51,036 nt of DNA from Acetobacteraceae bacterium (GTDB lineage: Bacteria; Pseudomonadota; Alphaproteobacteria; Acetobacterales; Acetobacteraceae): positions 1 through 51,036 of the forward strand of contig JADLHF010000185.1 of NCBI GenBank assembly GCA_020848935.1, given 5' to 3'. Below the pieces are notes generated by a model, which saw only the letters and a list, made by a program, of their open reading frames with translations, was not told the origin of the DNA and searched no databases. This document shows positions 7,000 to 14,421 of the stretch, piece by piece (position 1 is the stretch's first letter; each line of letters opens with the position of its first letter). Both the position numbers and the translations under genes were made by a program.

Positions 7000-8124
7000 T
7001 TATAGTTGCTTTATCGCAACGCAGACCTGATCGACCTGTTCGTCGCTGAGTTCAGGAAACATCGGCAGGCTGAACACTTCCGCGCTGGCGGCTTCGCTGG
7101 CGCGGCAGGCCTTGGGGCCGAGGGCGACGCGGTTGAGGTAGGCGGGTTGGGTGTGCACGGGCATCGGGTAGTGGATGCCGGTGGCGATGCCGGCGGCGCG
7201 CAGCCTGGCCTGGATGGCGGCGCGATCGGGGCTGCGCAGGACGTATTGGTGGAAGACGTGGCTGGCGCCGGCACGGCGGGCGGGGGCGGCGAGGCCGGCG
7301 GGCAGGGCGGCGTCGTAGGCGGCGGCGATCTGCTGGCGGCGGGCGTTGTTGGCGTCCAGCCGGGTGAGCTTGGCGCGCAGGATGGCGGCCTGGATCTCGT
7401 CCAGGCGCGAGTTCACGCCGCATTCGTCGGAGATGTAGTGGGTGTGCCAGCCGTATTGGCGCAGCGCGGCGATCCGGGTGGCCAGGGCTTCGTCGTTGGT
7501 GGCCAGTACGCCACCGTCGCCCAGCGCGCCGAGGTTCTTGGTGGGGTAGAGGCTGAAGGTGGACACCTCGGTGAAGGTGCCGAGTTTCTGGTTGCCGAGG
7601 GTGGCGCCGTGGGCCTGGCTGCAATCCTCGATGACGGCGGCGCCGTGCTTGGCAGCGGCGGCGATGATGGCGGGGAGGTCGGCGGCCTGGCCGTAGAGAT
7701 GGACGGGGATCACGGCCTTGATCGGCGGCAGGCCAGGGGGCGGGTGGGCCAGCACGGCGGCGAGTTCGGCGGGGTCCATGGTGTAGTGGGCGGGGTCGAT
7801 GTCGATCAGGATCGGGGTGGCGCCGACCATTTCGATGGCCGCGACGGTGGCGACGGCGGTGTGGGCGACGGTGGCCACCGCACAGCCCGGCCCGATGCCG
7901 AGGCCCCGCAGGGCCAGCGCAAGGGCGTCGGTGCCGTTGGCGCAACCCACCGCCTTCGCCGCGCCGAGCCAGGCGGCGTATTCGGCCTCGAACGCACGGC
8001 CTTCGGCGCCGAGGATGTACCAGCCGGAAGTCAGCGCGCGGGCGACGGCGGCGTCGATCTCGGCCTGCTGCGCGCGGTAGCCGGCGCCGGGATTGGCCTG
8101 GGGGACGGTGATCGGGGCGTTCAT
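7000..8124 (-). CDS. DegT/DnrJ/EryC1/StrS-family sugar aminotransferase
   Basis: PLP-dependent transaminase of the nucleotide-sugar type, which puts an amino group on a keto sugar for surface polysaccharide or glycan synthesis. In the 374-residue product Lys196 in LYPTKNLGALGDGG is the expected PLP Schiff-base lysine, and EDCSQAHGA (166-174) is the usual cofactor-binding motif. GCANGTDALALAL near residue 60 is also typical. The sugar is not predictable. A nucleotide-sugar epimerase-like gene lies just upstream on the same strand, separated by a paired AT-rich element; the two may serve one glycan pathway. No glycosyltransferases or polymerases are nearby. Confidence 0.85.
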   Translation of the reverse strand: MNAPITVPQANPGAGYRAQQAEIDAAVARALTSGWYILGAEGRAFEAEYAAWLGAAKAVGCANGTDALALALRGLGIGPGCAVATVAHTAVATVAAIEMVGATPILIDIDPAHYTMDPAELAAVLAHPPPGLPPIKAVIPVHLYGQAADLPAIIAAAAKHGAAVIEDCSQAHGATLGNQKLGTFTEVSTFSLYPTKNLGALGDGGVLATNDEALATRIAALRQYGWHTHYISDECGVNSRLDEIQAAILRAKLTRLDANNARRQQIAAAYDAALPAGLAAPARRAGASHVFHQYVLRSPDRAAIQARLRAAGIATGIHYPMPVHTQPAYLNRVALGPKACRASEAASAEVFSLPMFPELSDEQVDQVCVAIKQL

Positions 8125-8165
8125 GGCGGGGCCTTGGTGGAGCGGGTTGCGTGAAGGAAGGAAGA

Positions 8166-8281
8166 CTCTTCTTTTTCTGAAGAAAAAGAAGCAAAAAGAC
8201 TTCTATCCATTGTTACCGTACCACGATGCGCAGCAAAGAAGTGGAATGAAAGTTTTTTGGTTCTTTTTTCCAAAAAAGAAC
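8166..8281. repeat. AT-rich composite palindromic element, locus 4
   Basis: Inverted arms 8166-8203 and 8245-8281 around a 41-bp spacer without a clear GC hairpin. The right stem ends 13 bp from the epimerase-like gene's stop codon. The left arm lies 42 bp before the aminotransferase start. Confidence 0.85.
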
Positions 8282-8294
8282 ATTCTTCCTTACG

Positions 8295-9269
8295 CTAGAG
8301 ATAGTCGGCAAGCCGTGAACGATACCAGTCGAGCGACATCCTGATGCCATCCTCCAGCGAAGTATGCGGCGCCCAGCCGGTGGCGGCGCGGAAGGCTGCG
8401 TCATCGGCGTGGTAGCTGCCGATATCGATGGTCTTGCGGTCGGCGGGGAATTCGCGCGTGGTGAACTGCACCGCGGGCCCGCCGATCTTGCGCATCAGCT
8501 CGGCGATGTCCAGCAGCGAGGCCGGCGGCGGGCCGCCGATGTTGTAGACCTCGCCGTGGCAGGCCGGCGTGGCCGCGGCGCGCAGGAAGGCATCGGTCAC
8601 GTCATCGACATAGGTCATGTCGCGCAGTTGCTCGCCGCCCCAGACCTCGAAGGGCTTGCCCTCCAGCACGCAGCGGATCCAGATGCCGAGGAAGGTCTGC
8701 CGCGCGTCGCGGATGCGCAGGCGGGGGCCGTAGCAGTTGGTCAGGCGCAGGGAGACCACCGGGCGGCCGGCGGTGCGGTGCTCGATCATCCAGTACTGCT
8801 CGCCGGCGAACTTGGACACGCCGTTGGCGTCGGGCGGCGACACCGGGTGTTTTTCGTCCACCGGCAGGTAGGCGGGCCGGCCGTAGAACTGGCGGGTGGA
8901 GGCATGGACCACCACCGCGTCGGGTGCTGCCTCGCGGGCGGCCTGGATCAGGCGGACCTGGGCGACGGCGTTGACCGCGATATCGGCCAGCGGGTCGCGC
9001 TGGCCGCCCATGTGGCTGGTCTGGGCGGCGAGGTTGAAGATGACGCTGGCGCCCTCGCACAGCGGGCGCAGATCGGTCTCGCGGATGTCGGCGCGGACCA
9101 GTTCCACCGCGGCGCCGTCCAGGTTGGCGGGGTTGGCGCCGCCGCCGAACAGGAAGCCGTCCAGCGCGGTGACGCGGGCGCCGCGGGCGGCCAGGGCGTG
9201 GCAGAGATTGGCGCCGAGGAACCCTGCCCCGCCGGTGACCAGCACCTTCTGTCCGTTGAACGCCATCAT
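8295..9269 (-). CDS. NAD-dependent epimerase/dehydratase-family protein (extended SDR)
   Basis: Extended short-chain dehydrogenase fold, usually acting on nucleotide sugars. The 324-residue product opens with the Rossmann motif VTGGAGFLGANL (about 11-22), followed by FNLAAQTSH and a C-terminal substrate region (YNIGGPPPASLLDIAELM). The catalytic YxxxK is altered: the segment reads DANGVSKFAGEQYW, with Asn where Tyr is normal and Lys kept. I have seen such NG(I/V)xK variants in this superfamily, but the chemistry is uncertain. ATG at 9269 was chosen over an upstream ATG because GAGGAG stands just before it; 9266 is equally possible. Probably partners the downstream aminotransferase. Confidence 0.8.
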   Translation of the reverse strand: MMAFNGQKVLVTGGAGFLGANLCHALAARGARVTALDGFLFGGGANPANLDGAAVELVRADIRETDLRPLCEGASVIFNLAAQTSHMGGQRDPLADIAVNAVAQVRLIQAAREAAPDAVVVHASTRQFYGRPAYLPVDEKHPVSPPDANGVSKFAGEQYWMIEHRTAGRPVVSLRLTNCYGPRLRIRDARQTFLGIWIRCVLEGKPFEVWGGEQLRDMTYVDDVTDAFLRAAATPACHGEVYNIGGPPPASLLDIAELMRKIGGPAVQFTTREFPADRKTIDIGSYHADDAAFRAATGWAPHTSLEDGIRMSLDWYRSRLADYL

Positions 9270-9350
9270 GATCTCCTCACCGCGGGCAGTATCGGCCGGC
9301 ATCGTGGCGGAACTTGGTCGCCGCGATGGTCAATCCGGTCGGCGGGCCGA

Positions 9351-9701
9351 TCATGGGATTGCCGCAATCCCGGTGACCTCGATGCGCCAGGCGGGATCGA
9401 CGAGCCGGGCCTGCACCGTGGCGCGCGCCGGCAGATGGGCAGGATCGATCCAGGCGTCCCAGGCGCGGTTCATGCCGGCGAGGTCGGCGAAATCCTGGAT
9501 GAAGATCTGCGCCGTCAGCAAATGGCGCTTGTCGGTGCCGGCCTCGGCCAGCAGGGCGTCGATCTGGGCCAGGATGTCCTTCATCTGGCCCTCGGCGTCC
9601 AGCGTGGTGTCGTCGGCAACCTGGCCGGCGAGATAGACGATGTTGCCGTGGATGGTGGCGCCGGTAAGGCGGGTCTCGGGGGCAAGGCGGCGGATGGGCA
9701 T
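9351..9701 (-). CDS. RidA/YjgF/YER057c/UK114-family protein
   Basis: Small trimeric protein of the Rid family. RidA proper hydrolyses reactive enamine/imine intermediates released by PLP enzymes; other subfamilies have unknown or catabolic roles. The 116-residue length is slightly under the norm. PARATVQARL (91-100) holds the Arg that binds the substrate carboxylate in RidA, and IEVTGIA (107-113) is the conserved C-terminal strand. The Glu normally in IEIEAIA is replaced by Thr, so this may be a Rid2-7 type and not RidA itself. ATG at 9701. It lies 53 bp downstream of the metal transporter permease on the same strand and may be read through from it. Confidence 0.8.
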   Translation of the reverse strand: MPIRRLAPETRLTGATIHGNIVYLAGQVADDTTLDAEGQMKDILAQIDALLAEAGTDKRHLLTAQIFIQDFADLAGMNRAWDAWIDPAHLPARATVQARLVDPAWRIEVTGIAAIP

Positions 9702-9754
9702 CGCGGGGGCTCCGGGCTGGTCTGGCGGCACAGTGCCGGGGCGGGGCGCTGCTG

Positions 9755-10618
9755 TCACGTCAGGAAGCGGGCCCGCAGGCTGGCATGCCGGCCCAGCAGC
9801 AGGCCGGCGGCCCATTGCGCGCCGGCGGCCAGCACGATGGCGGGGCCGGCGGCGATGTCGGCGTGGAAGGACAGCAGCAGCCCCGCGATACTGGCCAGCA
9901 CGGCGATCACCACCGCGGCGCCGACCTGCCCGGCCAGCCGGGCGGAGAAGTGGCGCGCGGCCACCGCCGGCAGCATCATCAGCCCCACCGACATCAGCGT
10001 GCCGAGCGCGGTGAATCCGGCGACGACGCACAGCACCACCAGCGCCATGAACGCCAGGTGCCACACGCTGCCGCGCCCGCCCATCGCGCGCAACAGGTCG
10101 GGGTCGAAGCTCTCCACCACCAGCGGGCGCCAGATCACCGCCAGGCCCAGCACCGCCAGGCTGGCGGCCCCGGCCATCAGCAGCAGCCCCGGCGCATCCA
10201 CCGCCAGCACGCTGCCGAACAGCAGGTGCACCAGGTCGATGCCGCGGGTGGCAGAGATGATCGCCACCCCGGCGGCCAGCGCCAGCAGATACAGCCCGGC
10301 GAGCTGGCTATCCTCCCGCCCACCGGTCGCCCGCGCCAGCACGCCGGCCAGCAGCACCACGGCCAGTCCGGCCGCGAAGCCGCCCGCCGCCATCGCCCAC
10401 AGCGACGGCCCGCCCAGCGCGGCCCCGCCACCCAGCAGCGCGCCGATGGCGATGCCGGGCAGGATGCCGTGCTGCAACACCTCGCTGGTCAGGCTCATCC
10501 GCCGCAGCACCAGCAACACGCCCAGCGGCGGGCCGGCGAGCGACAGCGCGATGCACCCGGCCAGCGCGCGGCGCATGAAGCCCATGGCGAACGGCGCGAA
10601 AAACAGGTCGTGGATCAC
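9755..10618 (-). CDS. Metal ABC transporter permease, ABC-3 family (ZnuB/MntB-like)
   Basis: Inner-membrane channel subunit of a zinc/manganese-type importer. The 287-residue product has about eight hydrophobic segments and family blocks such as LTSEVLQHGILPGIAIG and TALGTLMSVGLMMLPAVAA. The start is inferred to be GTG at 10618, which overlaps the ATPase stop (GTGA, 4-bp overlap), giving coupled translation and the usual length; the first in-frame ATG is 11 codons later. Works with the ATPase immediately upstream. No periplasmic metal-binding protein gene is present in the window. Confidence 0.87.
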   Translation of the reverse strand: MIHDLFFAPFAMGFMRRALAGCIALSLAGPPLGVLLVLRRMSLTSEVLQHGILPGIAIGALLGGGAALGGPSLWAMAAGGFAAGLAVVLLAGVLARATGGREDSQLAGLYLLALAAGVAIISATRGIDLVHLLFGSVLAVDAPGLLLMAGAASLAVLGLAVIWRPLVVESFDPDLLRAMGGRGSVWHLAFMALVVLCVVAGFTALGTLMSVGLMMLPAVAARHFSARLAGQVGAAVVIAVLASIAGLLLSFHADIAAGPAIVLAAGAQWAAGLLLGRHASLRARFLT

Positions 10619-11352
10619 GCGGCGCGGCGCTGCGGCGCGCCGTGGGCCTCGGCCAGCAGGCGGGCGCGCAGGCGGTTCCCGGCGGTCAGCACCTGTTCGG
10701 TCGGCCCCCAGGCCACCGCCTCGCCGGCCAGCAGCAGGGTGTCGGGGCACAGCGCGCGCACCAGGTCGAGGTCATGCAGCACCACGATGATGGTGCGGCC
10801 CTCGGCGTGCCAGGCGCGGATCAGCGCCACCAGGTCGGCCTCGGTGCGGGCATCCACGGCGGCGGTGGGCTCGTCCAGCAGCAGCACCGGCGCGTCCTGA
10901 AGAATCAGGCGGGCGAACATCACGCGCTGGAACTGGCCGGCCGACAGCGCGCCGATGCCGCGCCCGGCAAATCCGGCCAGGCCGACCTGCGCCAGCGCCG
11001 CCTCCACCCGCCCGGCCAGCCCGGCGGGGGCGGCGGCGAAGACGCCCATCTCGCCCCAGCCGCCCAGCGCCACCACCTCGCCCGCGGTCACCGGAAAGCT
11101 GCGGTCCAGCGTGCTGGCCTGCGGCAACAGGGCGATGCGCCGCGCCGCCAGCCCGCCACGGTCGATATGCCCGGCATGGCCGGGATGCAGCCCGGCGAGG
11201 CTGCGCAGCAGCGTGGTCTTGCCCGCCCCGTTCGGCCCGACCACAGCGGTCAGGCTGCCGGGCGCAAACCTGCCGGTCAGCCCTTCGACGGCTCGGGCGG
11301 TGCCGAACCGGCAGGACAGGCCGGCGACGCAAATGGCCGGCGGCGGCGTCAT
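10615..11352 (-). CDS. Metal ABC transporter ATP-binding protein (ZnuC/MntA-like)
   Basis: Energises the adjacent ABC-3 permease. The 245-residue subunit has Walker A GPNGAGKTT (39-47), a signature LSAGQFQR in place of LSGGQ, Walker B VLLLDEPTAA and the switch His in VVLHDLDL. The start ATG overlaps the stop of a 42-codon upstream ORF as ATGA, and its own stop overlaps the permease start as GTGA, so three reading frames are translationally coupled. Regulation is probably from the Zur-like site at 11484-11498. Metal specificity (Zn rather than Mn) is inferred from that site. Confidence 0.9.
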   Translation of the reverse strand: MTPPPAICVAGLSCRFGTARAVEGLTGRFAPGSLTAVVGPNGAGKTTLLRSLAGLHPGHAGHIDRGGLAARRIALLPQASTLDRSFPVTAGEVVALGGWGEMGVFAAAPAGLAGRVEAALAQVGLAGFAGRGIGALSAGQFQRVMFARLILQDAPVLLLDEPTAAVDARTEADLVALIRAWHAEGRTIIVVLHDLDLVRALCPDTLLLAGEAVAWGPTEQVLTAGNRLRARLLAEAHGAPQRRAA

Positions 11353-11477
11353 GGCATGCCGCCCAGCGCCCAGGCGGCGACCAGCCAGATGGCCGCCACC
11401 GCCCAACCGGCGGCCGCCAGGCGGACCGACAGGCCGGTGGTCAGCGCCAGGGGGTCGCGCCAGGGCTGGTGGGACAT
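11349..11477 (-). CDS. 42-residue membrane micro-protein leading the metal ABC operon
   Basis: A short ORF beginning MSHQPWRDPLALTT and ending WALGGMP, with one hydrophobic helix (about residues 20-38: LAAAGWAVAAIWLVAAWAL). Its stop overlaps the ATPase start codon (ATGA), which argues that it is translated. An in-frame ATG two codons earlier (11483) is possible, but a -10 box TATAAC at plus 11485-11490 puts the transcript start next to the 11477 ATG, so the mRNA would be leaderless. Role unknown: a coupling leader or a small accessory subunit of the transporter. Confidence 0.6.
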   Translation of the reverse strand: MSHQPWRDPLALTTGLSVRLAAAGWAVAAIWLVAAWALGGMP

Positions 11478-11483
11478 TTGCAT

Positions 11484-11498
11484 CGTTATACTATTACA
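11484..11498. promoter_or_regulatory. Zur-like operator on the -10 of the metal ABC operon
   Basis: CGTTATACTATTACA matches the inner core of the E. coli Zur consensus (TGTTATANTATAACA, from memory) at 12 of 14 defined positions. The dyad GTTATA/TATTAC contains the predicted minus-strand -10 TATAAC, so a bound repressor would block transcription. The site also lies 49 bp upstream of the divergent DUF445 gene. A related Fur-family regulator could use the same sequence. Confidence 0.6.
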
Positions 11499-11546
11499 TC
11501 CCCACCCCCTTGGCGGCAAACCCGCGCGGCATGGTATCAGCCCTGC

Positions 11547-12818
11547 ATGAACGCCCCCGACCCCGATGCCGCCGCCCGCGCCTCGCTGCGCCGCCACAAG
11601 ACGGTGGCAACCGGGCTGGTGGCGGGGATGGCGGGGCTGACCGTCGGCGCCTACTGGATGCCGGCGGGGCTCGCCACCGAGGTGTTGCAGGCCGCGGCCA
11701 AGGCCGGGTTCGTCGGCGGAATCGCGGACTGGTTCGCGGTCACCGCGCTGTTCCGCCATCCCCTCGGCCTGCCGATCCCGCACACCGCGATCATCCCGGC
11801 GCAGAAGGCCCGGCTGGGCCGGGCGCTGGGGCGGTTCGTCGCCAACCACGTGTTCACCGGCGACGAGGTGGCGCGCACGCTGGACAAGCTCGACCTCGCC
11901 GGCATCATCGCGCGCAGCCTGGCCGACCCCGCCACCGCCCGCCCGGCGGCCCAGGCGCTGGCGGCGACGCTGCCGAAGCTGCTGGGCACGGTGGAGGACG
12001 GCCGCGCCCGCCGCGTCATCACCCGCATCCTGCCGCGCATGCTGGGCGGGCCGGAGGCCGGGCGGGTGATCGCCCGCGCGCTGCGCCAACTGGTGGAGGG
12101 CGGCCGGCACCAGGAGGTGTTCGGCTACGTGCTGGCCCAGGTACGCACGATGCTGGCCGGCCGCGAGGAGGCAATCCGCCACGCCATCCAGGACCGGGTG
12201 CGCGAACAGGGCGGAAGGCTGGTGGGCTGGGTGCTGGGCGCCACGGTGGCCAGCCGGGTGATCGGGGTGATCGGCGCCGAGCTGGACAAGATGGCGGCCG
12301 ACCAGTCCGAACTGCGCGACGCCTTCGACGAATGGGTGCGCCGTGAAATCGCCCGCATCGAGGACGATCCGGCGCGTGCGGCCGAGCTGGGCGCAACGCT
12401 TCGCCGGGTGGTGGCGCACGAGTCGGTGCAGGTGTGGTTCTGGGACGTCTGGTCGCGCATGCGCCTGGCGTTCGAGGCGGATGCCAGCAAGCCGACCGGG
12501 CGGACGGTGGCGTTCCTGGAACAGGCGCTGGCAAACCTCGGCACCATGCTCGCCACCGATCCCGGCGCGCATGCACGGCTGCAAGCCACGGTCCAGGGGA
12601 TGGTGGGCGGCATGATCCCGGCCGGGCAGGTGAAGATCGCGGATTTCGTCGCCGATGTGGTGGGCGGCTGGGATTCGCGCACCATCACCGAGCGGCTGGA
12701 ACTGCGCATCGGGCCGGACCTGCAATACGTGCGCATCAACGGCACGCTGGTCGGCTTCGTGGTCGGCGGGCTTGCCTATGCCGTGCTGCGTGCGACATTC
12801 GGCCATGTCAGCTTCTGA
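11547..12818 (+). CDS. DUF445 domain-containing membrane protein
   Basis: Member of the DUF445/YjiN family of inner-membrane proteins with no established biochemical role. The 423-residue product has an N-terminal hydrophobic region (about 21-60, VATGLVAGMAGLTVGAYWM and FVGGIADWFAVTALF) and a final transmembrane helix (TLVGFVVGGLAYAVLRATF) around a long, charged and probably helical middle. GGIADWFAVTALFRHPLGLPIPHTAIIP is the family's most conserved block. ATG at 11547 begins MNAPDPDAA; upstream in-frame codons would run through the Zur-like operator. The stop is 15 bp from the luciferase-like gene, so they probably form an operon. Confidence 0.87.
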   Translation: MNAPDPDAAARASLRRHKTVATGLVAGMAGLTVGAYWMPAGLATEVLQAAAKAGFVGGIADWFAVTALFRHPLGLPIPHTAIIPAQKARLGRALGRFVANHVFTGDEVARTLDKLDLAGIIARSLADPATARPAAQALAATLPKLLGTVEDGRARRVITRILPRMLGGPEAGRVIARALRQLVEGGRHQEVFGYVLAQVRTMLAGREEAIRHAIQDRVREQGGRLVGWVLGATVASRVIGVIGAELDKMAADQSELRDAFDEWVRREIARIEDDPARAAELGATLRRVVAHESVQVWFWDVWSRMRLAFEADASKPTGRTVAFLEQALANLGTMLATDPGAHARLQATVQGMVGGMIPAGQVKIADFVADVVGGWDSRTITERLELRIGPDLQYVRINGTLVGFVVGGLAYAVLRATFGHVSF

Positions 12819-12832
12819 CGGGAGTCCCCGAA

Positions 12833-13858
12833 ATGCGCCTTTCCGTGCTGGACCAATCGACGGTGGTGACCGGGCGCTCGCCGGATGCCTCGATCCGCGA
12901 GAGCCTCGCCCTGGTGAAGCACTGCGAGGCGCTGGGCTACCACCGCTACTGGGTGGCCGAGCACCACAATTCCGCCTCCATCGCCGGCAGCGCGCCGGAG
13001 GTGCTGATGGCCGCCCTGGCCGCCACCACCAGCCGGATTCGCATCGGCAGCGCCGGCGTGATGCTGCCGCACTACTCCGCGCTGAAGGTGGCCGAGCAGT
13101 TCCGGGTGCTGGAGGCGATCGCGCCGGGGCGGATCGACCTGGGCCTGGGCCGGGCGCCGGGCTCGGACGGCATGACGGCGCATGCGCTCAACCCCAACGC
13201 GGCGACGGCGTCGGATCATTTCCCCGCCGATGTCCGCGACCTGATGGCCTGGCTGGCCGGCGAGAAGCTGGTCGAACGCCACCCGTTCCGCGACATCACC
13301 GCCCAGCCGCAGGGCCCGACGGTGCCGGAGATGTGGATTCTCGGCAGTTCCAGCTACGGCGCGCAGGTGGCGGCCCATTTCGGCCTGCCGTACTGCTTCG
13401 CCTGGTTCATCTCCGACGGCCATGGCGCGGCCCAGGCGCTGGACCTCTACCGCACCGGCTACCGGCCGAGCTCCCGCCACCCCACCCCGCTCGGCGCCGT
13501 CTGCGTCTGGGCGATCACCGCGGAGACCGCCGCGGAGGCCGAGCGCCTGTTCAGCAGCCGCGCCCTGGCCCGCATCTGGCGCGACCGCGGCATCTTCGCC
13601 CCCCTGCCCTCGCCCGACGAGGCCGCCGCCTATGACTATTCCAACGCCGAGAAGCTGAAGCTGGAACGGCTGCGCGAGGAGAGCTTCTGGGGCACGCCGG
13701 ACGTGGTCGCCGGCAAGCTGCGGGCGCTGGCGGCCGAATTGCAGGTGGAGGAGATGGTGGTGCTGTCCGCCGCCCACGACCCGGCGGCAAGGCGGCGCAG
13801 CTACACCCTGCTGGCCCAGGAATGCGGCATGGCGCCCGGAGCCCTGGCCGCGGAGTAG
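12833..13858 (+). CDS. LLM-class flavin-dependent oxidoreductase (luciferase-like monooxygenase)
   Basis: Bacterial-luciferase-fold enzyme using reduced FMN or F420 to oxidise an unknown substrate. The 341-residue product begins MRLSVLDQSTVV and shows GYHRYWVAEHHN (about 36-47), RIRIGSAGVMLPHYSALKVAEQF and GRIDLGLGRAPGSD, all typical of the MsnO8/YhbW-like branch. GGAGT stands 7 bases before the ATG. It follows DUF445 by 14 bp. Substrate cannot be predicted. A single AT-rich hairpin arm follows the stop codon. Confidence 0.88.
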   Translation: MRLSVLDQSTVVTGRSPDASIRESLALVKHCEALGYHRYWVAEHHNSASIAGSAPEVLMAALAATTSRIRIGSAGVMLPHYSALKVAEQFRVLEAIAPGRIDLGLGRAPGSDGMTAHALNPNAATASDHFPADVRDLMAWLAGEKLVERHPFRDITAQPQGPTVPEMWILGSSSYGAQVAAHFGLPYCFAWFISDGHGAAQALDLYRTGYRPSSRHPTPLGAVCVWAITAETAAEAERLFSSRALARIWRDRGIFAPLPSPDEAAAYDYSNAEKLKLERLREESFWGTPDVVAGKLRALAAELQVEEMVVLSAAHDPAARRRSYTLLAQECGMAPGALAAE

Positions 13859-13870
13859 CCCCACACCCCA

Positions 13871-13928
13871 ATGAACGAAAGTTTTTGCTTCTTCTTTCAA
13901 AAAGAAGCGCTTGTTCTCTCTTGAGAAC
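13871..13928 (+). repeat. AT-rich hairpin element, locus 5 (single arm plus second hairpin)
   Basis: One arm 13871-13907 (AATGAACGAAAG-type start after a C, stem CTTCTTCTTTC..AAAAAGAAG) followed by GTTCTC-TCTT-GAGAAC (13913-13928), a second short hairpin. It starts 12 bp after the stop codon of the luciferase-like gene. The arrangement matches the left part of locus 10 at 32.9 kb. Confidence 0.7.
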
Positions 13929-13940
13929 CCCGCCGGTCCC

Positions 13941-14216
13941 TCAGCGCGGGCGTTGAGCCTGCCAAAGGCGCCAGCGGTAGACGGCATAGGCGATCAACGC
14001 GGCACCGATCGCCACCGGGATCAGCATCAACGCGAACCACAGCGCCAGCGCCGCCAGGGCGAGCCCGGCGGTCAGTACGGCGAGCACCACGGCATACCGC
14101 AAGATACGCGCCGACCATGGCATGGGTGGCGGGGTGCGGAATTCGCCGTCCGGCGTCATGTCCAGGGTCCGGCCGTCGTCGTCCGAGTTGACCATGCGAT
14201 TGATGATGATCTTCAT
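13941..14216 (-). CDS. Small membrane protein, unknown function
   Basis: 91 residues. The N-terminal third is polar (SDDDGRTLDMTPDGEF), followed by two hydrophobic helices in a hairpin (about 41-58 and 62-78) and a basic tail. No family recognised. The frame has normal composition and starts with ATG at 14216. An in-frame second Met (residue 8) is an alternative start. It lies alone between two AT-rich hairpin elements; the neighbours give no functional hint. Confidence 0.6.
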   Translation of the reverse strand: MKIIINRMVNSDDDGRTLDMTPDGEFRTPPPMPWSARILRYAVVLAVLTAGLALAALALWFALMLIPVAIGAALIAYAVYRWRLWQAQRPR

Positions 14217-14322
14217 GGCCGGGACGTGGCCTCTCAGCGACGAGGGGTCAAGAGGTACCGCCTTAAGCTTTGGTTACCTACCCGCCCCGTCCGGTGTGGC
14301 CCATCGCCGCGCCCTTAAGTGG

Positions 14323-14360
14323 GTGACGTTTTCTTGCTTCTTTCTGTTCACAAAAACAAG
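14323..14360 (+). repeat. AT-rich hairpin element, locus 6 (single degenerate arm)
   Basis: A decayed single arm: GTTTTCTTGCTTC, loop TGTTCACA, AAAAACAAG. It lies 62 bp from the stop codon of the solute-binding protein gene. No inverted partner arm is seen. Confidence 0.6.
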
Positions 14361-14378
14361 ATCTAGCTTTCCGGCAAG

Positions 14379-14405
14379 CGCCCTCCCCGATCGGGGAGGG
14401 GCGCC
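14379..14405 (-). terminator. GC-rich hairpin after the family 5 solute-binding protein gene
   Basis: Perfect dyad CCCTCCCC-GATC-GGGGAGGG (14382-14401), extendable by flanking GCG/CGC pairs, 17-43 bp past the stop codon on the minus strand. No U run follows, so it may be a Rho-assisted or imperfect terminator. Confidence 0.5.
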
Positions 14406-14421
14406 CGCGCCAGGGCATCGG

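Noticed and set aside
9351-10064. Longer N-terminal form of the RidA-like protein
   Set aside because: The extra 121 codons overlap the permease gene and are Arg/Gly-rich; the family starts at MPIRRLAPETR.
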